From Cryptomeria japonica (taxonomy: Eukaryota; Streptophyta; Pinopsida; Cupressales; Cupressaceae): a stretch of DNA of 64,000 bases. The notes beneath the pieces are model-generated. The model had not been told where the DNA came from and made no database searches. It saw only the letters and a list, made by a program, of their open reading frames with translations. Where the stretch lies: contig NC_081412.1 of the NCBI RefSeq assembly GCF_030272615.1, forward strand, positions 673,519,823 to 673,583,822, read 5' to 3'. Below, piece by piece: positions 22,921 to 33,478 of the stretch. The position numbers were made by a program, and so were the translations under genes. The stretch's first letter is position 1; every line of letters begins with the position of its first letter.

Positions 22921-25900
22921 ATGGAACCTAATTTGAATAGCCTTTTTAACGAGGACATGGGTAATTCCTCTAATCCTCCTAATGATGAAGAAGCTCTCCA
23001 TGAGGTTTCTGTAGAACAACTTTCAAAATTGGATAACCAATTTGGTGATTTTCAGCAATGGATGTCTCAAGAGTATCCCGATAGTCAAGCTCTTTCATTA
23101 ATTGAGGGTCTAAAACATATGCTTCAAAGTGATAAGAATGGAATTGATATTTTGCGTGGTATTGCACACATTGTGGATTCGAATGTGATGCCTATGAAGA
23201 GTTGTGCCGAAACTTTAGGTTATACACAACCTCACACTCAAGTCAATCATTCTGTTCTATTGACAACTTCTATTGCTAGCATACCTACCTTTACATCAAA
23301 AATAATGACTACTTCTATACAAAACATTCCCCCTATGATCACAAGTCATGGGGGAAATCCTTCCTCTTCAATTAACCCTCTTCCTTCATTCAATCTAACT
23401 CCTTCATTCATTCCTTCAATGAGTGTTCCTATTACATCTCCACAAATGAACATGACGCAAGGGGGCAATTCATTTAACCATTCCATTACTCCTTGTAGTG
23501 TTCCTCCTTTCCAATCATCTCCTATGACTAACTATCATAGTGTCCCGCCACCTTACTCTCAATCAATACCTTCTTTCAATAACATCATACCTCCATCACA
23601 ATCTAACACGTCTAATATGAATTCTTCGACTGAAATGACCATTAACAATCTTGCACAAACTGTCTCTTCCTTGCAGCAACAAATTGCCTCTATGAATCAA
23701 TCTAAGTTTAGTGTGCCCACATTTGATGTTGCGAGCCCACTTTCTCTTGACATTGTCTGAGCTATCCCTCCTAAACATGTTGAAATCCCGCATTTGGAGC
23801 TTTATAATGGTAAAGGTGATCCTCTAACACATGTTAAGACTTTTCAAACAATATGTACCGATTTTGCTTATGACCAAAGGTTGCTTGCAAAACTGTTTAC
23901 TAGAACATTAAGAGATAAAGCCTTACAATGGTATTGCTCATTGCCTTCTTATTCTATTACTTCTTTCGAACAACTTGCAAATTCTTTTATTCAACAATTT
24001 CAAAACAATATAAGTCCTAAAGTTACTTTGATTGATTTAATGTATTGTAAACAAGGTGTTAAAGAAAAAGTGACTAATTTCATTGGTAGATATAAGAATT
24101 TGTATGCTCAAATCTCTTTTCCAGTGCCTGACAATGATATTCAAAGAATCTTTATTTCTAATTTACAAAAAGATATTCGAGATAAACTTCTATTTTCTGA
24201 GTTTACTTCTTTCCAACAGTTGTGTGCAACTCTTCACAATTATCAACTGACTGTAAGTCAAATGGAACAAGTAAATCCTATGGCTTCGAGTGATAAGGGT
24301 GATAGCAGTCAACAACCATTTGGGAAGTTTAAACCGAACAGAGATTCCATCAAATTCAATGAAAACATCATCAACAACAATGTGAATGCAACATCAGGTG
24401 TGCCTCCTATTTCTAAGTTTTTCAAGAAAGAAAGAAATTTTACTCCTTTGAATAAATCATTGCATAGTATTATGAATAAGTTATTGGAACAAAATGTGCT
24501 TACTCTCCCTCCTATAAAGCAAATTGATCCTACAAAGATTAATTCACCCTATTTTGATAACAAATCTTTTTGTCAATTTCATCGTCAACCTGGGCATGAT
24601 ACTGAAAAATGTTTTGCTTTAAAGGGTAAAATTCAAGATTTGATTGATAATAATACTATCTCTATTTCAGGAGTGAATGATAAAGGCAACACATCTGTAG
24701 CTCCTCCTAACCAAAATATTCAGATTTTTACTGATCCATTACCTTCTCATACCTCTAATGCGATTGAGACTAATGATTCCTCTTTCTCATCTGATGGTCT
24801 TGTGTCTATGACTCCGAATGTGATTAACTTTGTAGAGCAGCAAGAAAACCCTAAAGAACCTTCCATCACATTTGATTCTAATGAAACTATCAGGGCACCT
24901 GATGGTCCTTTATATATAGTTGCAAAAGTCAAGAATACACCTTGTTGTGGAGTGCTTATTGATCCTTCATGCATGGTTAATGTTATTACTGAAGAATTCC
25001 TTTTTACTTTGCAATTGAATCAAGTAATCTATGACAAAACAGATGTGATTGTGAAATTATTTGATGCATTTTCTTCTCCTGCAATTGGTTCTATTACATT
25101 ACCTATTGAGGTCCGTAACAAATCCCTTGATGTAAACTTTGCTATTATTCCTTCATCTGAATAATTTCGTGTGAAGCTTGGCTATCCTTGGCTATCTTCC
25201 ATGAAAGCTATTGCTTCTCCTATTCATCAGTGTTTGAAATTTCCCCATAATGGTGAAGTTGTTACTGTCAATCATAGTCTCTTTAAACCAGCTGAAAGAA
25301 CTTCTAGCGTTCCTATTGATTATTTTTGGCCTAAACAATTCCAATCTGTTCCACCGCGAAGTGATCATCTTTTCAAATCTTATCAAAAGTGGAAAATAGA
25401 TATGATCCTATCTCTAAGTGAACCTAGAAAACCCAAACGTGATATTCCTATCATTCTTGAGAAGGAAGTTCTTCCTTTGAAAGATAAAACTAATGTCTTT
25501 CCTCAAGAAGATTCCCAACCCATTCCTATGGATGTGACTATGTCTATGCCGAATAAACTTTCTAAAAGTAGACCTATACCTCCTCGTCATGATAGACTTG
25601 GTCTCCTTCCTAAACCAAATATTCCTCCTTTATATGGAGCAGTTCCTCCTCCTTCCTTTTATAGAGGGAAGAGACCTTCTTCTTCTCCTATTATCCAACC
25701 TAAGAGACCACAACCTAAACACCCAAGTGATAAGGATGAGAATATTCCTCCTCCTCAATCTTCTCCACTTCCTACTAAGACTAGACGAAATCGTTCTGCA
25801 CGTGAACGCCGACGAAAGCATCATCTTAGAGCTCAAGCAGCTGCTTCTCAAACTTTACAATCTCCAAAAACACCTTCAACAAGCATTATTCCATTTTCTC

Positions 25901-26262
25901 CAAAATCTCCTAAACATAAGATGCATGATGGTCTTGATCCTGTGCGAGTTAAAGATCCTATTTTTATAAATCTTGATGATGATATAGATGAAAATGTTAT
26001 TCATGATGAAAATGTTACTTCTCTTCATTCTGATAGTGAATATGAACTTGTTGATATTGATAACCATTTATCTAATGAATTTTCTAAAGCACTTATCCTA
26101 GCTCCTAGACAAGAACAACGTGGCTTGGAACATGAACATAGCCCTTGTTTGGATCTTGTGATAGCTCCATCTGCTGTGTTGGATGTTCCTCCTCTAGCAT
26201 GTTCCCTGCCTTTCCGAAACATTGATCAGCAAGATCAGGGGGTAGATGACATGCTAGACTAG
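22921..26262 (+). pseudogene. gag-protease polyprotein of element A, two premature stops
   Basis: One frame of about 1114 codons starts at ATG 22921, a start conserved at 63944 in copy B. Stops are TGA 23758-23760 and TAA 25162-25164. Residues 1-280 are Ser/Pro/Asn-rich. Residues about 285-450 resemble Ty3/gypsy gag (LELYNGKGDPLTHVKTFQ, then ALQWYCSLP). Residues 551-564 are a CHHC knuckle (CQFHRQPGHDTEKC). A retropepsin-like segment follows, but its active site reads D-P-S at 681-683 instead of D-S/T-G. LGYPWLSSMKAI follows the second stop. The C-terminal third is Pro-rich, with a basic stretch (TRRNRSARERRRKHH, near 950-965) and an acidic one (near 1016-1045). Gag would package RNA; protease activity is doubtful. 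No RT or integrase follows. Confidence 0.88.
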
Positions 26263-27006
26263 TTCATTAGCATAGCAGATTCTCTCCTCCTCTCTTTTGT
26301 TACTTCTTCTATGTGTTATTCTCATTCTTCTATTTGTTGTCCTTAGTGTTGTCTACTTGAGGACGATGCAAAGCATTGAGATCTCTTTTGGTCTCTCTCA
26401 TGTTGACTCAAAAGACACATGTGTTCCCTTCTTCTAGGTGACCTTCCTTGATTGGAGAATGAAGAACAATTATGCATACATACATATGATATACATGACT
26501 TATCATACAGCATACTGACCCCAAGGAAAGCGAAGTCACCTCGTGCTTTGTGTTTTGTGTCTATTATCCTTGGGTTTATCTCACACTTGGGGGCTAAATC
26601 CTTGTGATAACGTGCTCCTTTCCCTTCTCATTTCGTATGTGTATCACTACCTTAAAGAAATCACCCCCGTTGAGGCATGTGTGATCGCTTTAATGTAGGG
26701 GGGCATACACCCCGTCTATCCCTTTAGGATACTTGAAAATTTCTTGATGAACTTAGCTTTGTCTTGAAAATTTTTGGGTATTTCTCTTGCATGACTCATA
26801 GTGAGGGAGCCTTACTACTGACAGTCATGGTTCTCCCTCATGATCTTCCCTTTTACTTTTTCAATCGAAGTCGTAAGATCCTTAGTCCACTAGGGGCTTG
26901 GTGTATCTTGCCTCCTTGATGTGGTGAAAGTCTTTCAATGTTGTTTCCTTGTACTTTACCAGAAGTATGAGTGTACGCTTATACTCCCGCTAAAGTGGGG
27001 GCTAAA
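26263..27006 (+). other. 3' spacer and polypurine tract of element A
   Basis: Non-coding. It ends with the likely PPT AAGTGGGGGCTAAA (26993-27006) directly before the 3' LTR. A near-identical TTGGGGGCTAAA string occurs near 26588, perhaps a second purine-rich priming site. No domain is seen. Confidence 0.7.
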
Positions 27007-28308
27007 TGTAGCATCCTAAAATTGTGACACTTGCAATTTCAACTGCATTTCGGTCTTCATGATGGCGACGCAAGACGGAACCTGAATGGAGACCCCGAAA
27101 CTTCTTCATGACATCAAAAACTGCATTTTTCCAGCACCCTGCCTAATCCCTCCTTGCACCCTGCTATCACTGGAGGTGGGACTAGGGCGCCCAGTGCCCT
27201 GGTCCTTCAGGACTAGGGTGCCCAGTGCCCTAGTCCTTTAGGACTAGGGTGCCCAGCGCCCTGGTCCCCCAGGACCATGGTGCCCAGCGCCTTGGTCCCT
27301 GGCCCTATTTTGGGCTCAGTCTCTTTTGGGGCCTCGGGTCTTTATGTTGCAAATTGGAAAATAATCTTTCCTGGTCAGCCTAAGGTCAGAAAAATCAGTC
27401 TATCAACCCTAATTGACAAGTATATAAACTATAGTTCCTCTCCCATTTTGGTAGGATGGAAAAGGAAAAAAGGCGAAAGCGATATTCAAACATTCAAACA
27501 TTCAAGCATTCAAGCATTCCTTCAAGCAATTGAGCATTCTAAATCTCCATTCAAGGCTAAGTGTTGCATTCAAGACAAGGATTCAAACAATGAAGAGGAG
27601 ATCACTTACAACATACAACATACAACATACAACATACAACAACATCTACACCTTCGCATGTAAGAATACAAACATTCTTACAACAAGGTACTAGTACTTG
27701 TTCTAGATTGCAAACATTTACATTTACAACATTTCTCATTTCTTGGTTAATTCCAAAACCGGGGTTTGACCTAAGGGCAAACCCCTAATCCCTAACCCCC
27801 CAATCATTTTCACTTTTCTGTGTGTAGGTTGCAGGTACGCGGCTGTAATTGAAGATCTGGAATCCTTGTGCAGAGACGAACAGATCCCCCTTCGTTTCGC
27901 GGATTTTTCGGAGGACCGTGTGCACGCCGATCGCCATAGTCCCGTCAACTTTTGCTCAAATTTGTAGGACAGCACCGTCTCGACATTTTACTGCTAATTC
28001 CAGGTCCACAGCTTCATCCTATATCCCTATCTTTGTTTATAAGTGAATCTTTCTCACTTTTCATGCATTCCTAGCTTAATTCTTCTATCTACATTCTTTA
28101 CAAAAGAGGGTAGCCTTGCTATCTTAACCCTTGAAACTCATTTAGAATCCAATCTTGCCTTGTGTGGGATTGGATCTTGTGGGTTTCAACCCCTCTTTTG
28201 AATGTAAAGTCTCCCCTAAGTGAAAACCGTCAATCCTAGTAACCTTCCTTCTCTCTCCTTGGAGTTGGAAGAGGGGAGAGCAACTAGGGTTCGATTTTCT
28301 ACTTTACA
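27007..28308 (+). repeat. 3' LTR of gag-protease element A
   Basis: 1302 bp, colinear with 20356-21650. Four 31-bp units at 27179-27302, TATA box at 27421-27428, hairpin motif with GTGCAC at 27911-27942. More ACAACAT units than the 5' LTR (27606-27640). Confidence 0.95.
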
Positions 28309-28313
28309 ATTAT
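28309..28313 (+). repeat. Target-site duplication, right, gag-protease element A
   Basis: ATTAT, identical to 20351-20355. Confidence 0.92.
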
Positions 28314-29331
28314 CTTTATTCATATGTCCATTGGTGGCTAAACTGGTTTATCCTTATTATTTTTGTATGCTGGTCTTGTGTTGAAATGTGAAATTCCTCT
28401 CCAAGGACATATGAGATGGTCTTGGTAGAGTGTGTACGAGGAAGTAGATGTAGGGAACCTTGAGGATGGGGGTATGTGAGGTTGTGATGTAGCTAGGATC
28501 CACTACTTACCTATGTGTGGTGACTATCTCTTGGAGGCTAACCACCTTACTCAACAAGGGATGTTCACAAAGGTCTTATATGGAAGGTAGCACCGCTATG
28601 GTGTGCCCTAGCACCATCAAGCCTTTGAGTGAGATATTGGATATTTATGATCATATTATTGTTATATGATCAGGCCTAGAGATGTTGATCATGCTTGTTA
28701 TCTTTGACTGAGCACTAGCCATGCTCACATGTGGCCTTTTGAGTTGTGCATTCCAGTTATGTGGATGGTTATTATGTGTAATCATGGAGTAAATTGTGTT
28801 AACTTGTTACTATGTTATGGGACATAGTCATTGGAAAGGTTCTTATATGCTTGGCAAGTGTAAGCAATTGTGCTCAATATGCTGCTCTTATTTTATGGAA
28901 GTTAACTTGGTTGTAGAATTTGATATTTGAAGCTAGTTCTATGTAATAAAGTTTTACAAAAAAGATTTATTGGTAAAGAAAATTGATCATGATGGCATGT
29001 TTTCTTGTCATATTGATAGATGAGTATGATAATTGTTGGTTACCTCTTTTTATGCTTTAATTTGGTGTGATGGAAGGGAGAAGATTCTTGTTCCTCTACT
29101 ATGATTATAGATAGTTCCTTGAATATTTTAAGAAATGTATGGATTTAGATGTATCTTGCCAATGGATAATGGCATTCGTAAAGGATTTAACAATAATGTT
29201 TCATTTATTTATGGAAAGATTCCTATGTGCAATTTAATATTTGTTGAATGAGTTTCAGGGCTAATGCTTGCGACATGTTCTCTGTCTAACCTTACGACTT
29301 CTAGGAGTAAGTTGGAACCTAGGGGGGAGAA
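28314..29331 (+). mobile_element. LARD internal region, 3' part, with polypurine tract
   Basis: 1.0 kb, non-coding, the continuation of 17688-20355. It ends in the purine run AGGGGGGAGAA (29321-29331), which abuts the 3' LTR and is the plus-strand primer site. Confidence 0.85.
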
Positions 29332-30893
29332 TGTAGTACCCCTGCCCTAATCAATTTCTAATTCCAGTTTGACCTTGGTTAGTTTATCATAATATAATGT
29401 TATAGTCAGATCTTTTGATTTTTTACGAATACCTGTTAATGTGGTTTTTGCACCAATTCATATGCAAGTTTATTAGTTCTCCTATTTCATATTATTAATC
29501 TCAGGCTAACACTTTCATTAAGTATATATATGTATGCATGTATGACTCTTGGTTGCAGGAGTTTTCAGGTACAATACTGCATGGGTGCAAGTTTCATCTC
29601 CGCCTGGATTCACAGGTTTGAGTGTAGCTCTTTGGTCCTTAGAATTTGAATTAGGTGGTCATGAGACCCTCATTTGACCATAGTCATGCTCAAGTGAGCA
29701 TCATCATTTGTCATCGGTATTCCCTTTGGTTGGGTATGTAGGTCGTCTGTCTGCTTGGCTTTCTTGGGTTGTGTGTTTCTGTGTGGTTAAATTGAGTAAT
29801 TAATCCTTAATATTTGATTTGATTTAATGTGTGTTTATGCATTAGTATTTGGGGACTAAATTAAATAGGTTCCTATTATGCAATTTATTGTTAATTAGAA
29901 TTGTTTAATTCAAGTTGGTATCAAGTTCAATTAAATGGCTAATTTTAAATAATGATTATTTTCAGTTATGCTTTTGAAATGAAAGATTTAAATTTAATTG
30001 AAATAGAATTAATTTAATCTTGTTGGCATTTTGAAATAGAAAGGTTAATTTCAATTATTTGAGAAAATCAATATTAAATTGAAAAGCAAGTTTAATGTAT
30101 TGAATTGTTGAAAAGAATGAATTTGGAGATTTTATTTTAAATAAAAATATTTTAATCCAAAAATGAAATTTTGGTCAGACTTTTCCCCTTTAACCTAGGT
30201 TTTGGAAAAATATTGGGAGGAGGATTTTTGGAAAATATTTTGGGGAAAAATAATTTTAGATGGTGAAAATTTAGGGATTTTGGAGAGGAAGAAATTTTTG
30301 GAGCTTGCAGGTTGGGCTCCCCTTCAATCCTGCCAGGATTGTTGAATCAGGTAGGTCTTTGGTTTATTTCCTTGGCTTCTTTTTTTAAAGAAATTGTTTT
30401 GGATTTTGAAGAAATATGTTTGTGAAGATTAAAAATCTCATCTATTTGGGAAAATGAAATAGTTGTAATTATATTTCCAATCCAAACCCTCCTTGTCTTC
30501 TTTTCCATCTCAAGTTTAGATTTTGGTTGCTCAGGTGGTTTTAAAATTAAAAAAAATTGGGTTGGCTATTTACAATAAAAATTTGTTAAAATTCCAAATA
30601 AGTGCTTTCAAATTCAAACTTAAATTAGAGAAATTATTTTGTGCTTGAATAAATTGGTATTCATATATTTTAGTTTGCCTGCATGGTGTTAATTGAAAAA
30701 GAAATTTTCATTTTCTGTGTTATTTTGTAAATGAATATTTTAGAAAAACCATGTTTTCTAGAAAATTATTTTTAAGTCTCTGTGAGAGTGTGTTTTTGTT
30801 GTGAATTCATTTTTTTTACAGTAAATAAAAAAAAATTATAATAATAATAATTAAGCAATCCCATGTGGTAGGGAAGACCCCCACCATGTGGGG

Positions 30894-31006
30894 AGGTAGC
30901 ATGCTACCAATGGTAGCGGACTACTACCAAATGGTAGCAAAACTACCAATGGTAGTGTCCTGCTACCATTTGGTACAAGTGCTACCAATGGTAGCGTGAG
31001 CTACCA
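30894..31006. repeat. GGTAGC/GCTACC palindrome cluster
   Basis: About eleven GGTAG or CTACC half-sites in alternating orientation over 113 bp, several forming short perfect hairpins (for example GGTAGCATGCTACC). The 5' LTR has none of this at the matching position (about 15200). Confidence 0.9.
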
Positions 31007-31170
31007 AGGGTGCCCACGTGGGTACCCTGCCCCTTTTTTCATTTTGGGAAATTGCATTTTTTTTTATATTGCCAAAAAAAAATATAATAATTTAATATTA
31101 TAAAGATAGATAATTTTTAAATAAAGTTTTAATTATGATTAAATTTGGCATTAATTAATAATTTATAATT

Positions 31171-31187
31171 AATTGTATAATTGTAAA
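31171..31187 (+). repeat. Target-site duplication, left, LINE-2
   Basis: AATTGTATAATTGTAAA here and AATTGTATAATGGTAAA at 40146-40162. The 5' LTR carries a single intact copy near 15379-15396. Confidence 0.85.
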
Positions 31188-31207
31188 AAAAAAACATAAT
31201 TTTTTTC

Positions 31208-33353
31208 ATGGCCGACAAAAGGCAACTTGCTGCATGGGCAGATGTGGCATGGGAGGATTCGCCACATGTGCTCCAATGGGTTTTTTCAAATCGAAGATGG
31301 GAGGACATGGCAGCGCCGGCAAAACAAGGTAGAAAAAATGGGTTTTTTCACCCAATTTCAAGCTACTTTCAAGGGCTTTTCAGAAATCATCATAGGCAAC
31401 ATCATCACATTGGGAGGTCTAATTCGCGAGGTCGGGGTGGTAATGGTTTGGGAAAATATAATCATCATTTGAAATCCAAGAATCAGTGGGCTAATTACAA
31501 AGGTGATAAGAGATCCTTTGCTCAAGTGGTGGGCCCTAGAAGCATGAAAACAACTAGGGCATCTATTTCTTTGAAACCGGAGGGTGCATTGGAGATTCTA
31601 AACTCGAAGGCTTGTAGCTTTGGCAAGGACAAGATGAATGATGGTAATTTGACTCACTCTATTTCAAGTTTGGCAAAAGGTAAGGGGGTTGATGGAGCCC
31701 TAGAGAAAGAGGTATGGGTTCATGTTCCGTGTTTTGATTTTAGTAGATCTTTTGTGGCAGAGAAAGCTTCTAGGTTACATTCTGTTGCACTCTTGGGTGA
31801 GATCTGGGGTCCTCAAACTAATTTGTCTAAGTTGCATTCTAAATTGAGGAAACGTTGGTCTGCATTGGTTTATTTTCAGTTATTATCTGCAAATGCCTTT
31901 GTAATTGTTTTTGAATCCCCACATTTTAGGGATGAAGTTCTTACAAATCCATTTCATTGGTTTGGCAATAACTTACTTATGTTATCTGCTTGGAAGCCTT
32001 TTTTTGTCCCAGAATGGTCCAAATCTAAAAATATTCTAGTTTGGTTTGCGTTGCCTAAATTTCCCTTTGAGCTCATCGATCTAGAAGTTTTGAAATCAAT
32101 AGGAGATAATTTTGGGACATTTTTGACATCTAAATCTGATTTTGTGGAAGGGAAGCTTATGGTAAACATTTGTGTGTTGGTTAAACCTACTTCTATGTGC
32201 CCGAATTCATGTAATATTAAGTCAAATGAGGGTATTTGGAGAAAATCTATTGACAAGTTAGATAATGACCTTCTTCATAGTCTGATTGTTGTGGATGCCC
32301 CTTTGTTTTTGGATTTTTGTATTGATTCCAAGATTGTTACACAAGATGAGGGTGGTATTTATGTTCCTTTGAATCTTGTTTCTGCTAAATCTTCTTCTCT
32401 CCATGTCTCTTTTGACTCTGATTATCAGCCTAGGGGGGCTCCTGATGGGAACAATGCAGGTCATTTTATCCATAATGCTTCCTCTGATAAGGTGGATGTT
32501 GTTTTTAACAATTTAAATCAGGTGGGTTCTGAGGGGGCTAATATTTCTAATCTTGTTAGTTAGGGAGAGGGTGTTAATCCTTTGCATTCTAGTCATAAAA
32601 GACCTTCCTCCCCCAAGTTCCCATTACTTTTAATTTTATAAAGGGGGTGGGATAGATGGTAAGGTGATTGAAAAGGTTTATGTTTCTTTAGAAGGGACAA
32701 ATGTTTAGGTGACCATGTTAGAGCAAAATAGGGTTGAACAGGATAATTTACCTGTTAAGCCTATTTCTTTAAGTCAAGATGATGCTCTCTTAATTCAGAA
32801 GGTTAAAGAATTATCAAATAGTAAGCCTAATCTGGGTAATGGCACGTCTCAGGAGATTCCATTTATTTCTCTAGATGAACATATTATTCATTAAGTTGAG
32901 AATCTGCTCAATAGTAATAAGGATTAGTTAGATGAGGAGGTTATGGATAGGGTTATGTGTTCTATCGAGAATTATTTGAATTTAATTAATAGGACCTTGC
33001 CTATTTGTCCTTCCTTTAACCCTTTCGAGGTTCTCAATAATGATGTTTCTTAGGATGTTTTAAATAAGGTGGAACCTCAGGAAATGGTGTCTTCTCCTCT
33101 GTTAACTTTAGGAAAAATGCCATCGTCTCCTATAGGTCCCCCTATTTCTCAAGAAGAGATGAAATTCCCTATCCCAATTGTTTCACCGGGTAGGGGTAGA
33201 CCTCCAAAAAACCATAAAACTCAATTAGAAATTGATGCAGGTATTCAGCAAGTGCTATCTACTTCTCCTGGGGTTAAGAAGGGTAAAACCTTGTCTTTGG
33301 ATAAGGGGAAAAAAATTCAGCATCTTTCGAGTTCCATTAAGAAGAAAAAGAAA
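31208..33353 (+). pseudogene. LINE-2 ORF1 remnant (DUF4283-type)
   Basis: The ATG at 31208 opens 451 codons to a TAG at 32561. Residues 1-110 are basic, with SNSRGRGGNGLGKYN. Residues about 175-335 match the DUF4283 pattern of plant LINE ORF1 (KLRKRWSALVYFQLL, then NILVWFALPKFPFELID). After the stop, reading continues in frame 3 (32709-32894, 33069-33353) with stops between, ending in a Lys-rich tail (SSIKKKKK). This is the longest uninterrupted LINE frame in the window. No zinc knuckle is visible. Its role would be RNA binding within the retrotransposition particle. Confidence 0.82.
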
Positions 33354-33478
33354 TGATTAAATAGTCCTCTGGTTACTAGATCCGTGGCTATTAAGAGGAG
33401 TTTACATAAAAGTTTTGGGGAGAATACTTCTTCCCCTAAGGATGGAAAGAAGGGAGTGTCGACCTCCCCTCAAGGGAA

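Larger units (their letters stand above)
20356..28308 (+). mobile_element. Non-autonomous gag-protease LTR retrotransposon (TR-GAG-like, Tat/Ogre-type), copy A
   Basis: A complete 7953-bp element: 5' LTR 1295 bp, PBS, a 1.27-kb leader, one broken gag-protease frame of about 1114 codons, a 0.74-kb 3' spacer with PPT, and 3' LTR 1302 bp. There is no RT, RNase H or integrase, so it must have depended on a related Ty3/gypsy element. The gag and zinc-finger patterns resemble the Tat/Ogre branch. LTRs differ by about 6 % over the first 185 bases, mostly C/T-type changes. A second copy begins at 61478. Confidence 0.92.
29332..31187 (+). repeat. LARD 3' LTR, first part
   Basis: Colinear with 13652-15385. 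Interrupted at 31187 by LINE-2. It has an extra GGTAGC/GCTACC cluster at 30894-31006 relative to the 5' LTR. Confidence 0.92.

Noticed and set aside
30894-31006. CRISPR-like array
   Set aside because: Half-sites alternate in orientation with irregular short spacing inside a plant LTR; no constant repeat and spacer structure.
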